Source: Archangium gephyra
GTDB lineage: Bacteria; Myxococcota; Myxococcia; Myxococcales; Myxococcaceae
Assembly: GCA_003243425.1 (NCBI GenBank)
Contig: QFQP01000001.1
Location: 186,001-250,000 of the forward strand
Reading direction: 5' to 3'
DNA length: 64,000 bases
Every line of letters starts with the position of its first letter. Position 1 is the stretch's first letter. The notes beneath the pieces were generated by a model that saw only the letters and a list, made by a program, of their open reading frames with translations, did not search any database and had not been told where the DNA came from. A program made the position numbers and the translations under genes. Below, in pieces: positions 28,943 through 37,621 of this stretch.

Positions 28943-31837
28943 ATGAATTGCTTGCGTTTCGTCTGTGTTGGTTTGATTCTTCCGATGGTTTCGCTTGCTG
29001 ATGGTCAGCGGCTGTATCCGGACCCCTTTGTTCGCTGTGAAGACCCCTTCATCGCGCTCCGAAGCGCGGACCTCACCGACAAGCCGGACGTGCCCCGAGA
29101 CAGCGTCGTGATTCAACTCCCAGCACAGCGCTTATTGAAGGCACCGGTTCGCATTGACCTTCATGGCGTCAACCTCGATGGCTACGGCATCGGGAACGCT
29201 GTCATTGAACAAGAAGGTGAGACCGACAACACGTGCTCGTATAAGTACGTGCCCGAGTACAACGCATTCCTTCTACAAGAATGTGTCGCGATGCAAGGCG
29301 GCAACCCCAGTGCAATTCATACCCAACGTATGGAATTGCGCGTGCCTGGTTTCGAGCAACTCTCGAGGGTGACTGCGTGGGCGCGTTTCAAAGGCGTTCA
29401 GAGCAACGCCGGGTGTGGTGGCCGCACGCCGATGAACGGTCAGAAGTTCTTCAATCGGCCTGCGGCAGATCCTGACCGTTGGTTCGTTGTCATCGACGAG
29501 GCGTTGGTCGCTCCTGGTTCCGTCGTGGTGCTCGCCACACAGTTGACACAGGCCGTTAACGGAGAACTCGAGGCGACCTACAGTTCTGGGCCGCTGGCGT
29601 TTGCAATAAAAACCACTGCGACCAATGCGCAACTGTTGTCGCAGGACAATCGAGTGCGGTTTGTAGAGAACCAGCCGATGTTCAGAGGCGAGGGTATTCG
29701 AACTGCTGACTCTGCGAGTCAATGGGCTTTGGACCGCATCGATCAGGAGCCCACTCGAGGCGTCGCGCCCATTGACCATCGGTTCCGCTGGCCGGCTTAT
29801 GACAATACTCAGCGTCCATCGGTGTTTGTCCTCGATACGAGCGTGTCCGCGCACACCGCGTTCGCGGGACTCGCGCTGAACATTGAAGATCCGAACCCGG
29901 CGTTGCCTTCATGCGCTGTCTCTGAATCAGGATCCGCGCATGGCACGAATGTCGCGAGTCTGTTGGTTGGCCCATATTCGTCAGCTCAGCAATCTCCGCT
30001 CCAAGTGTATTTTGTGAAGGCGGCCGGTCGGGTGAGCGCATTCGGTGTCACGATCTGTGATGGCGGCGGAGGCATGGCTGTAGCGAACGCTCTCCAACGC
30101 GTGAGCAACCTTTTGGTCCCCGGCGACATCGTGAACATGAGTCTGGGTGGCGACAGCTTGTCTGGCTTCATCGAAATGCAAGTCGAGCAGATACTCAAAA
30201 GAGGCGCCGTTGTGGTCGCTGCTGCAGGAAATGAAAGCAACGCGGTGAATTATCCGCCCGGCAACATCCCCGACGTCATCACCGTAGGCGGCACGAAAAT
30301 CGATGACGGACGGTGGGTTCGAACCAACTTTGGTCCGGAAGTCGAAGTGTACGCGCCAGCACAGGATGTCCTGGTTGCAACAAACACTTCGACTGCCGCA
30401 ACAAGCATTTCAGCAGGAACCTCATTGGCGACCCCACTTGTTGCCGGAATTGTTTTTCACAACGTAGCCACTTCTGCGTGGCCGCCGGCCGAGTCGCTGA
30501 CGGTTGCGCAACAGCAGGCGCAGCGACTGGTGGTGGAAGGCATTTCGCATTCGACAGATCTGCTCCCCGTGCTTCGAGGCCGGCCGCTTGAGAAAAGCCC
30601 TGTCAATGGCATCGCGCTGCTCGCACCCCCGGGTGTCAGTCTCGAGCGTTTGGCTAGCGGCGTCGGACTGTGGCGCGGGAGGCACGGCGGCGCTGGTCAG
30701 TATTCTCTCGGTCGAGCAGAGCTCAATGTGGACGGTTGGCCGACGGTGTCATCTTCATTCGCGCCCGTGCGCGAGGGCGACGAGGTTTGCCCGGCCCTTT
30801 CCGGCTTTGATTTTGGCACGTATCCGGGAGACTCCAATAATCGCGTAGAACTGCTTGTGGGTTGTTATGATTCTGAATCTGCATATCTTGGTCTGTATTC
30901 CGATATCGAAGAACACACTGGGTATCGTGTGGAGTCGGACGATGCACCATTGTTCGCAGCAACCTTTACCGGACAGCAAGGCGGAAATGGCGCGGACTAC
31001 GGCGCCGTAGCGGCCGTCATGAAACGAATTGACTCCGGTCTTTTCGCTCTTAATCGTCACGAAGCTGCGCTGCTCTTCATGGGAAAGACGACGAGCCCCG
31101 GGACTGAAACTCCGGTGTCTCGCGTTGTTCTCAATGCGCTGCCGAACCACTCATTCCGGCTGAACCACGTTGCGATTCGTTGCGACGAAACGCCGAGCTG
31201 GAGTTGCACAGTGTGGACCACGGCTACGCAGTGGTCGGACTCAGCGAATGATGCGTACGCAATCACCGTCTACCGCTCGAAGTTCGACGAGGCGTGGCAA
31301 TCGTCACCTCGTGTTGTCGAATCTCCGGTCGTCGTGCTTCAGGCCGAGATGACAATCGACGCCACGTGTGGCGTCCCAGGGCTCGGCATCGGCTACGGAG
31401 CGCACGGTGTCGGCGTTGTGCCCGACGATACAGGTGAGGGCTTCAGCCTCGTGTATACGACGAGCGCAAGCGGCACGATGAACGGCACATGCGTCCGCAC
31501 GGGGGGCACGTGGATAGCGCGAGGCCCATCGACGCTCACTCCTCCTTTGCCGACGCCATCGGCGCGACGTCTGGGTGAGGGGCTTTTCGCCAACAGCATC
31601 ACATTCGACAGGTGGAATCGCACGGTCTTGTTGGGTGGAGGAATCGAAGACCGTCTTTGGAACTCAACACCTGCCATCTTTTCGATGGACCGTGCGCTGC
31701 ATCTGAGGAACTCGTGGACTCCCCCGCGCCCAGCCAACACCGAGTGGCTCGGTACGCCTTTACTTTCTGGCTACAGAGGCTTTTTCCTTCAGTTGAACAG
31801 CATTCTGGAAAGCAGCGTCCGCTGGTTTGAGCCATGA
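28943..31837 (+). CDS. Secreted subtilisin-like (S8) serine protease
   Basis: A 964-residue exported protein with a signal peptide (MNCLRFVCVGLILPMVSLA) and a GGAGG ribosome site. The S8 catalytic triad is visible as Asp298 (VFVLDTSVS), His333 (GSAHGTNVASL) and Ser494 (SAGTSLATPLVAG), with the oxyanion Asn430 (AAAGNES). About 200 residues before the domain may act as propeptide or binding region. The 400-residue C-terminal part is beta-rich, with phrases such as FDFGTYPGDSNNRVELLVGC, and may bind substrate or surface. Base composition is much more AT-rich than neighbours: 30841-30900 has 25 G+C of 60. Its stop overlaps the start of the next gene as ATGA. Confidence 0.9.
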   Translation: MNCLRFVCVGLILPMVSLADGQRLYPDPFVRCEDPFIALRSADLTDKPDVPRDSVVIQLPAQRLLKAPVRIDLHGVNLDGYGIGNAVIEQEGETDNTCSYKYVPEYNAFLLQECVAMQGGNPSAIHTQRMELRVPGFEQLSRVTAWARFKGVQSNAGCGGRTPMNGQKFFNRPAADPDRWFVVIDEALVAPGSVVVLATQLTQAVNGELEATYSSGPLAFAIKTTATNAQLLSQDNRVRFVENQPMFRGEGIRTADSASQWALDRIDQEPTRGVAPIDHRFRWPAYDNTQRPSVFVLDTSVSAHTAFAGLALNIEDPNPALPSCAVSESGSAHGTNVASLLVGPYSSAQQSPLQVYFVKAAGRVSAFGVTICDGGGGMAVANALQRVSNLLVPGDIVNMSLGGDSLSGFIEMQVEQILKRGAVVVAAAGNESNAVNYPPGNIPDVITVGGTKIDDGRWVRTNFGPEVEVYAPAQDVLVATNTSTAATSISAGTSLATPLVAGIVFHNVATSAWPPAESLTVAQQQAQRLVVEGISHSTDLLPVLRGRPLEKSPVNGIALLAPPGVSLERLASGVGLWRGRHGGAGQYSLGRAELNVDGWPTVSSSFAPVREGDEVCPALSGFDFGTYPGDSNNRVELLVGCYDSESAYLGLYSDIEEHTGYRVESDDAPLFAATFTGQQGGNGADYGAVAAVMKRIDSGLFALNRHEAALLFMGKTTSPGTETPVSRVVLNALPNHSFRLNHVAIRCDETPSWSCTVWTTATQWSDSANDAYAITVYRSKFDEAWQSSPRVVESPVVVLQAEMTIDATCGVPGLGIGYGAHGVGVVPDDTGEGFSLVYTTSASGTMNGTCVRTGGTWIARGPSTLTPPLPTPSARRLGEGLFANSITFDRWNRTVLLGGGIEDRLWNSTPAIFSMDRALHLRNSWTPPRPANTEWLGTPLLSGYRGFFLQLNSILESSVRWFEP

Positions 31838-32958
31838 GATGCGCTGGCTTGGTTGCGCTGTTGGTTTCGTCGTGCTCGTGCGTCACTCAGCAAGGACAAG
31901 ATTCGGGAGTCGACGCGAGCATCGTGGATGCGTCAGTGACTGACGCAGCCATTGTAGATGCTGGTGACGGCTCGCTGCATGTGCTCGATGTCACGCCGCC
32001 TGAGGGCTGGGCTGATGGAGGCGCGATTTCATGGCGAGTGCTTTCATTCGAGGAAATCTGCCCTGGCGAGGGCAGCCCGCGGCGACCACGCATCAATAGC
32101 CACGGAACGGCACTCGTTGGCTGCGAACCGGATGGTGGATGGATTCGTGATGATGTTCTTGCGTTGAGCGACGGCGGGCTCATTCGAGTTGCTCTCGAGC
32201 AGCGAACGTACCTTCTTCTTGACGACGATACGTATTGGCATCGCGCCGAAGATCCGTCCGTTGAGCCGTACTCGTACAGGCGGGGACTCGATGGCAGTGT
32301 TGTTCAGAGACTCGAGTATTTCACGGTCTACTCAGCGACACAGTCCGGGTGGATCTCGTTGCGACACTGGGGAACATGGGATGGAGAACTGTACGAAGTC
32401 ATCGGCCCTGACGGTGGCGTCTGGCCGCGAGAAGGCACAAACGGCTACATCGTCGACTTCAATGAGGATGGTATTGGCATTGGTCCGACGTTCCCGAGGA
32501 AGGCCATCCGCGTTTGGAGGGACGGGAAAGAGCAGATTAACGACTATGTGGCGGGTGCTTGTGCCCCGTTGGATATCAACGAATCCAACGTCATCGTCGG
32601 GGAACGAGTCGACCCCGCGATTCGCGCGACCGTCTTCTGGGGAAAGCAATACAATGAGGCCGTCGTTCCCGTTGGAGACAGGTCGACCTTCTGGAAGATC
32701 AATAATTCCAACGTTGCCGTAGGCCTCGCGCAGGAAGAGAATCGCGCGACGCGCGCCATCGGTTGGGGAATAGCTTGGGCGAGAGGGCGCACTGTCTTGC
32801 TGGATGACTTGATGCGTGATGCAGGAATTGACTGCATCATTCAGTCTGCGACTGACATCAATGATTCGAATCAAGTCGTAGGCGTGGCGAACTGCGGCGA
32901 TGGTGGGTCGAATTATTACTCGACTTATCGCATGCGACTTGGAGTCGCGTTCGACTGA
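31834..32958 (+). CDS. Lipoprotein with HAF-like repeats
   Basis: A 374-residue protein with a short lipoprotein signal (MRCAGLVALLVSSCSC) and an Asp/Ala/Ser linker (DSGVDASIVDASVTDAA) of the kind seen after lipoboxes in myxobacteria. The body has repeats such as APLDINESNVIVGE, WKINNSNVAVG and TDINDSNQVVGVA, resembling the HAF-repeat family of extracellular beta-propellers. It overlaps the protease gene by four bases, so the two are translationally coupled and probably act together at the cell surface. It shares the AT-rich composition of the protease gene. Confidence 0.8.
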   Translation: MRCAGLVALLVSSCSCVTQQGQDSGVDASIVDASVTDAAIVDAGDGSLHVLDVTPPEGWADGGAISWRVLSFEEICPGEGSPRRPRINSHGTALVGCEPDGGWIRDDVLALSDGGLIRVALEQRTYLLLDDDTYWHRAEDPSVEPYSYRRGLDGSVVQRLEYFTVYSATQSGWISLRHWGTWDGELYEVIGPDGGVWPREGTNGYIVDFNEDGIGIGPTFPRKAIRVWRDGKEQINDYVAGACAPLDINESNVIVGERVDPAIRATVFWGKQYNEAVVPVGDRSTFWKINNSNVAVGLAQEENRATRAIGWGIAWARGRTVLLDDLMRDAGIDCIIQSATDINDSNQVVGVANCGDGGSNYYSTYRMRLGVAFD

Positions 32959-32996
32959 TGTGACAGAACAGAGATCCGAAATTTCTCGCGCGTCTA

Positions 32997-33896
32997 TCAC
33001 CCTTGAGGCGTGTTCAGGAACGCTCGTGTCTCTGCGACCACGCGGTTCGTGAAGTTCGGGTCGCGAATCTGCGCGGAGCCCTGCATCGGTTGACGCTTCT
33101 CGTCGAAGTACACGCCGGTCTCGTTCGATTCGGTGCTGAGCACGCGCGACATCATCTTTGCCGCGCGTGACGAGGTGCTCGCGCCCTTGATGAAGAACGG
33201 AAGAATCGGCGTGAGCGCGGTGGCGATCATTCGCGCGAGCCACGGCGCCTCACGGCCGAGACCGGTGCTGGGATTGAAGCCGGGTTCGATGGCCTGAATG
33301 CGCAGCCGCGGATTCTCTTTCGCGAGCTCGATGGCCGCGGCGAGACCGGCCTGCTTCGTGGTCGCGTACGAATCGAAGCCTGCGTTCGTCGAGCTTCCCG
33401 CGAGCCACTCTCCACGTGCGCTCGCTTCTGCGGAGATCCAGCGTCCGCCACGGAAGCCGGCGGCCTTCGCGGGCTTTCGTTCCGGCTCTTCGACCGCGGA
33501 GACGACGAATGCGACGCGCGCTCCATCGCGCAGGTACGGCGACAACGTCTCGGTGAACACGAACGGCCCGAGGTGATTTGTCGCGAACGAATTGTCCCAG
33601 CCCTGCTTGCTCTTCGTGGGGACGGCTTCGCGAATGCCCGCGTTGTTGAGCACGCCGGCGATGGGCAGCTTCATGGCGATGATCTCTTCGGCTGCGCGCT
33701 TCGCACTGGCGACGTCAGACAAGTCGCAGACGACGGCGATGGCGTGCGAACCGAGTGACGCCTTCAGCGCGTCCAACTTCGCGCGACTGCGGCCCACGAG
33801 GACCACGGTTCCCGACTTCGCCAGCTCGCGAGCGGTGGCGAGGCCGTAGCCCGAAGTCGGGCCAGTGATGATGTACGCGGCGTCTTTGTTCGTCAT
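32997..33896 (-). CDS. Short-chain dehydrogenase/reductase
   Basis: A 299-residue Rossmann-fold oxidoreductase. The start at 33896 (MTNKDAAYIITG) is chosen over a start 32 codons upstream that would run into the shared promoter. The cofactor motif TGPTSGYG is at about residues 11-18, NNAG is present, and the catalytic pair is in YATTK. VGRSRAKLDALK after the second strand contains Arg, favouring NADP(H). Substrate unknown. It is divergent from a lysR-type regulator gene (broken), a common SDR/LysR arrangement in which the regulator controls the enzyme. Confidence 0.88.
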   Translation of the reverse strand: MTNKDAAYIITGPTSGYGLATARELAKSGTVVLVGRSRAKLDALKASLGSHAIAVVCDLSDVASAKRAAEEIIAMKLPIAGVLNNAGIREAVPTKSKQGWDNSFATNHLGPFVFTETLSPYLRDGARVAFVVSAVEEPERKPAKAAGFRGGRWISAEASARGEWLAGSSTNAGFDSYATTKQAGLAAAIELAKENPRLRIQAIEPGFNPSTGLGREAPWLARMIATALTPILPFFIKGASTSSRAAKMMSRVLSTESNETGVYFDEKRQPMQGSAQIRDPNFTNRVVAETRAFLNTPQG

Positions 33897-33923
33897 GGTG
33901 ACCGTGAAATAGAAAGTTCGCTC

Positions 33924-33941
33924 AGGCCGATAAGTGGGCCT
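33924..33941. promoter_or_regulatory. Candidate LysR operator in the SDR-lysR divergent region
   Basis: An interrupted palindrome, AGGCC (33924-33928) and GGCCT (33937-33941) around eight bases, lies midway between the two divergent start codons (33896 and 33974). LysR-type regulators usually bind an interrupted dyad in exactly this position. The assignment rests on placement and symmetry only. Confidence 0.35.
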
Positions 33942-33973
33942 AAATCGAATTGAGTATTCGTCAGGAGCGAATG

Positions 33974-34889
33974 ATGGATCGCCACGTCGCAATGAAGGTC
34001 TTCGTGAAGGTCGCCGAGCTGCAGAGCTTCACGCGCGCGGCTGAGCAGCTGGGAATTCCGAAGGCGACGGCCACGACGACGTTTCAGGACCTCGAAGAGT
34101 TGGTGTCCGCGAAGTTGCTCAACCGCACCACGCGCACTGTCGCGCTCACCACGGAGGGCGCCGCGTTCCTCGAGCGCTGCAAAGACCTGCTCACCGACCT
34201 CGACGACCTGGAGTCGATGTTTCAAGTCGGCTCGACGCAGCTCACCGGAAAGATCCGCGTGGACATGGCGAGCTCACTCGCGCGCGACGTGGTGATTCCG
34301 CAGTTGCCGAGGTTCTTCGCGAAGCACCCTGAGATTGAAGTGGAGATCGTCGGTGCAGACCGGAAGGTCGACCGCATTCGTGAAGGCATCGATCTCACCG
34401 TGCGCGGCGGGCCTGTCGAGCCGGGTCTGAACGCCATCGACTCAATCTCGGCGAGGTGAAGAGCGTCAATGTCGCCAGCCCTGCGTATCTCGCGAAATTC
34501 GGCCGGCCGAATAACGTCGACGACTTGAAGCATCACCGGCTCGTTCGGTTCGCGAACTCGTTCGCGGCGCGGCCCGACACGTTCGAATACTTCGACGGTG
34601 AGAAGACGCGTCACATCGCGATGAAGAGCGCGATCACCGTCGGTTCAATCGATGGCTACAAAGCGGCCGCGCTTGCCGGGCTTGGTATCGCGCAGAACCC
34701 GCGGTTGGAATTCGGCAGTCCTTGAAGAGCGCGGAACTCGTCGAAATTCTCCCGCGGTTTCGAGCCGAGTCAGGTCGGCACGCGAAGCTGGTGTACCCGC
34801 AGCGAAGGTTTCTCGCCAAGCGCGTGCGCGCGTTCATCGAGTGGGTGACGCCGCTGCTTCAGCAATACTTCGCGGGGCAAGACAGCTGA
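33974..34889 (+). pseudogene. LysR-family transcriptional regulator, broken by two one-base deletions
   Basis: The N-terminal winged helix is intact (MDRHVAMKVFVKVAELQSFTRAAEQLGIPKATATTTFQDLE), with AGGAG six bases before ATG 33974. The first frame ends at a TGA at 34457-34459, just after GGPVEPGLNA. The homologous continuation, LGEVKSVNVASPAYLAKFGRPN, is in the next frame and runs to a stop at 34725. The last part, LKSAELVEILPRFR...LLQQYFAGQDS, is in the third frame to 34889. Both shifts are of the kind produced by a single missing base, near 34430 and near 34720. Together the three pieces make a full-length regulator of about 305 residues. It is a pseudogene as read; consensus errors are possible. 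Confidence 0.82.
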
Positions 34890-34896
34890 GCTGACC

Positions 34897-35166
34897 TTAC
34901 GAAGCTGCCGGTTCGAGACTCGCGGCGTGCAGGTCGACGGCGTTCTGCATGTTGAGCCAGAACTGCGGCGTCATGTCGAAGCGCTTCGCGAGGCGGAGCG
35001 CGACTGATGCAGTGACCGCGCGCTTTCCATTCACGATGAGATTGACGGTCTGCAAGGACGCGCCGATCTCGTGCGCAAGCTTGTCCTGCGTGAGCCCGTC
35101 GGTCTCTTCGATGATCTTCCTGAGAATGACGCCGGGATGCGTCGGCGCACGGCTACGAGACTTCAT
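34897..35166 (-). CDS. higA: HigA-family antitoxin (XRE-type)
   Basis: An 89-residue protein with the HigA/VapI layout: the N-terminal THPGVILRKIIEE motif and a helix-turn-helix (LTQDKLAHEIGASLQTVNLIVNGKRAVTASVALRLAK), followed by FDMTPQFWLNMQNAVDL. HigA neutralises the HigB mRNA-cleaving toxin and represses the operon. It has a strong GAGGAG ribosome site. It follows a toxin gene (35176-35319) that is cut to about half its normal length, so the antitoxin may now be an orphan. Confidence 0.9.
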   Translation of the reverse strand: MKSRSRAPTHPGVILRKIIEETDGLTQDKLAHEIGASLQTVNLIVNGKRAVTASVALRLAKRFDMTPQFWLNMQNAVDLHAASLEPAAS

Positions 35167-35175
35167 GAAAGCTCC

Positions 35176-35319
35176 TCAGTGGTAATCGACGATGGCGACT
35201 TCACTCGCTCGTTCGTTTTCGAAGCGGAAGATCATCTTGAACTGCATGTTGATGCTGACGCTCCAGTAATTCTTGAGCTTGCGGAGCCGGTTGCTGGGCG
35301 GCAAGGCCATGTCCCTCAC
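35176..35319 (-). pseudogene. higB: HigB toxin, N-terminally truncated remnant
   Basis: A 47-codon frame (GTG 35319, or ATG 35310) ends nine bases before higA. It encodes the C-terminal half of a HigB/RelE-superfamily toxin: MALPPSNRLRKLKNYWSVSIN, then FKMIFRFENERASEVAIVDYH, matching the family's usual PPGNRL...SIRIN...RICFRW...VEIVDYH. Complete HigB proteins have about 90-95 residues. The missing N-terminal half was sought upstream in all three frames and is not there; instead the next gene's C-terminus comes within 16 bases. This looks like a deletion that fused two loci. Confidence 0.72.
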
Positions 35320-35335
35320 CGACTGTCCGTGTGAA

Positions 35336-35788
35336 TCACGGCGGCGTTCGGAGGAACGCTGCGACTTCCGGCGCGACCGGTTCGCCTTCGCGCTCTTCGA
35401 CGATCACGTCCCAGCCTTCGGGAGGTCGCGTGTACGCGAGGTCTTCGTGCGAGATCGAGAAGACGAGGACTCCACGCGCGTCGCAGCCCCACGGGTCTTC
35501 CCATTTGCCGAGCGTCGGTGAGAACAGATCGCGCAGCGTCTTCGGCGCGTACAGCGGCGACGGTCGCCACGTGAAGCCGAGGGCGCGACCTTTCATGCCC
35601 GGCCATTTGTAGAGCCACCGCAGGTTGGTGACCGATTTCCAGAGTGGCGATGACTGGAAATTCCGCCGCAGGTCGAGCGCCGAGCCGCGTTGGTTGGCGC
35701 ACTCTTTCGCTGAGACGTGCGAACCCAGCGCGACTGCGTGGAAGGTGAGAATTCCGCTCGGAACCGGTTCTGCGAGTTCATCACGCAC
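35336..35788 (-). CDS. Hypothetical protein
   Basis: A 150-residue protein read from GTG 35788, preceded by a GGGAGGG ribosome site. The same frame extends upstream, but that part is a Arg/Gly-rich shadow of the next gene. The sequence (FHAVALGSHVSAKECANQRGSALDLRRNF...SPLYAPKTLRDLFSPTLGKWEDPWGC...) has several Trp and aromatic stretches and looks like a true globular protein, but I do not recognise it. There is no signal or membrane segment. Its C-terminal end borders the truncated higB. Confidence 0.6.
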   Translation of the reverse strand: MRDELAEPVPSGILTFHAVALGSHVSAKECANQRGSALDLRRNFQSSPLWKSVTNLRWLYKWPGMKGRALGFTWRPSPLYAPKTLRDLFSPTLGKWEDPWGCDARGVLVFSISHEDLAYTRPPEGWDVIVEEREGEPVAPEVAAFLRTPP

Positions 35789-35814
35789 GCCGTCGCCCTC
35801 CCTGCCGCCCTGTT

Positions 35815-36315
35815 TCAGTCGAGCAGGTGAAGCCCCGTCATTCCGCGGAACGTCGCGATGAGCCACGCGACGAGCAACGCGAGCCCACCGACCAGGAAGA
35901 TCGTCGCCACCAGGTCCAACTGCAGCCGCGCGATACGGCCCTTCGCCGTACGCACGTCGATGGTCTGCCCCGCGACGTGAAATTCGATCGCATCGCCCGG
36001 CTTCACCGAGAACACGTACGAACCTTCGACTTCCTTGATGACGCCGCGGTCGACCAGTTGGCCCAGCGGCTTCGGCTGGTCGCCCTGAAGCGAGACCGTG
36101 CCCGTGATGCCCAGCGCGAACTTCACGTCGAGGCCCGCCGGCGTCCACGCCAGCTCGATGCGGGCGCCCTGCGCGATGACGAAGGTGTCTTCTGGCCGCT
36201 CGCCCAGCGTGATGGCCTTCTTGCCGCGACCGTCGATGACCTCCGCTTCGAGCGCGCGGTCACCCCAGCGCATGCGGACTTCCCAGGCGTTCGCGGGTGC
36301 TGACGTCGTCTTCAC
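35815..36315 (-). CDS. Tail-anchored membrane protein with beta-rich domain
   Basis: A 166-residue protein whose first 130 residues are beta-rich (LEAEVIDGRGKKAITLGERPEDTFVIAQGARIELAWTPAGLDVKF...). One C-terminal membrane segment follows (LDLVATIFLVGGLALLVAWLIATF). The N-terminal part resembles domains seen at the start of myxobacterial AgmX/TonB-like proteins, but the resemblance is loose. Probably an inner-membrane-anchored cytoplasmic domain. It precedes the 150-residue hypothetical gene by 26 bases and may form an operon with it. Confidence 0.7.
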   Translation of the reverse strand: MKTTSAPANAWEVRMRWGDRALEAEVIDGRGKKAITLGERPEDTFVIAQGARIELAWTPAGLDVKFALGITGTVSLQGDQPKPLGQLVDRGVIKEVEGSYVFSVKPGDAIEFHVAGQTIDVRTAKGRIARLQLDLVATIFLVGGLALLVAWLIATFRGMTGLHLLD

Positions 36316-36329
36316 GGCGCTCTCTTACG

Positions 36330-37541
36330 TCACGAGCGCGGCTGTTCGCGCCGCCAATCCAGCTGGCGTGCGGTCACTGCCTGAAGAACCGTGTGCATCT
36401 GGTCGACCGGCGTGTCTGGCGTGATGTGAATGAAGCCCGCCGTCGTCGAATCGACGCCCGCGAACTCGGTCGCGAGGTTGTACCCGAGGTAGTTGCACAG
36501 GTAGGCGCTGCGGTCCGGCTCGTACGCGCCGTCGCTCCGGCTGGTGTGCACCGCGCGCTGATCGCCGTACCCGCGCAGCGAGTTCTCGATGACGTCGACG
36601 GGCAGGTCGGTCTTCAGCTCGCGCGCGCCGCCCGGGCGAACCTCGCGGTCCTTCATCATCACGTTGTTGCCGTCAGGCGCCGCGCCGAGGTGGTTTTCAG
36701 GCCGCTCTTCGACCTGCGACTGCCCGTGCGTGACGCCCATCGACAGAATCACGTCGGGCGGCGACTTCTTCATCTCAGCCACGAAGGCATCGACGGCATC
36801 GGTCGTCACGTCGAGCCGCCGGTACTCCACGATGGCGCCCTTCACGCCGGCCTCCGACAGCTTCTGCGCCATGTTCGCCGACGGGTTGTCGGTGATGCCC
36901 ATGAACGCGCCGTAGCCGGTGACGACGACCTTCAGCGGCACTTCACCGGGCTTCAAACCGAGTGACTCGGGCTTGAAGAGCATCAGGTGCGCCGCGTCGT
37001 CGCTGGCCTTCGCGGCCTGGCCCTTGAACGACGCCATTTCGTACGGCTGCACGTCGCCCGACAGCACCACGCCCGTCACCTTCGAGGGCAGCTGTGCTTT
37101 CAATTTCTCGAGCACCTGCGCCGCGGTCTCGCCCTTCTTGACCTGCACCGAGAGCTGCTTGCCCTCAATGGCGACCTTCATCAGCCCGTCGGCCTGTGCG
37201 GTGCCCTTGAGCGAGAAGCAGTTGTCGAACAGACCCACCTTCGCCGAGAGGCCGGCCACGCCCACGGTGACGATCGCGTAGCGGCCTTCGATCTGCGCGA
37301 GCCCACCGGCCTGCACGTTGACCCACGCGTTCTGCTGGCCCATCGCCGAGAGGTGTCGCATCAACCGCTGCTTGGCCGGGTCATCGAAGCTGTCGGCGGC
37401 CTTGATCAACTCGGTGCGTTCAGAAGCGGTGAGCCCCCAGCCCGAGCGCGCCTTGAGCACGATCTGATCGACCTCGGTCTCGGTGACCTTCCCGTCCTGC
37501 CGGGCCTGCGTCAGCGCACTGCGGATGCCTTTGACGGTCAT
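36330..37541 (-). CDS. C15-type (pyroglutamyl peptidase I-like) protein with extra N-terminal domain
   Basis: A 403-residue protein; the start is ATG 37541 (MTVKGIRSALTQARQDGKVTETEV). The C-terminal 200 residues follow the pyrrolidone-carboxyl peptidase fold: VVVTGYGAFMGITDNPSANMAQKL at about 205, ILSMGVTHGQSQVEERPENH with a candidate catalytic Glu, SAYLCNYLGYN with Cys349, and AGFIHITPDTP with His372. Thus Glu, Cys and His all have counterparts. Ordinary family members have only about 210 residues; the first 200 here are an unrelated extension with an EF-hand-like start. No signal peptide. Substrate inferred only from the family. Confidence 0.8.
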   Translation of the reverse strand: MTVKGIRSALTQARQDGKVTETEVDQIVLKARSGWGLTASERTELIKAADSFDDPAKQRLMRHLSAMGQQNAWVNVQAGGLAQIEGRYAIVTVGVAGLSAKVGLFDNCFSLKGTAQADGLMKVAIEGKQLSVQVKKGETAAQVLEKLKAQLPSKVTGVVLSGDVQPYEMASFKGQAAKASDDAAHLMLFKPESLGLKPGEVPLKVVVTGYGAFMGITDNPSANMAQKLSEAGVKGAIVEYRRLDVTTDAVDAFVAEMKKSPPDVILSMGVTHGQSQVEERPENHLGAAPDGNNVMMKDREVRPGGARELKTDLPVDVIENSLRGYGDQRAVHTSRSDGAYEPDRSAYLCNYLGYNLATEFAGVDSTTAGFIHITPDTPVDQMHTVLQAVTARQLDWRREQPRS

Positions 37542-37621
37542 GACAACGCGCAATATCGCGGATCTGCCCGAACGAAGAAGGTCCCCAACGCTCCAAGGTG
37601 CACTAGTTTCCCGCTCCCCGA

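Noticed and set aside
30310..30335. tRNA T-loop-like GGTTCGAACC
   Set aside because: There is no flanking 5-bp T-stem or acceptor stem, and it lies inside the subtilase coding frame.
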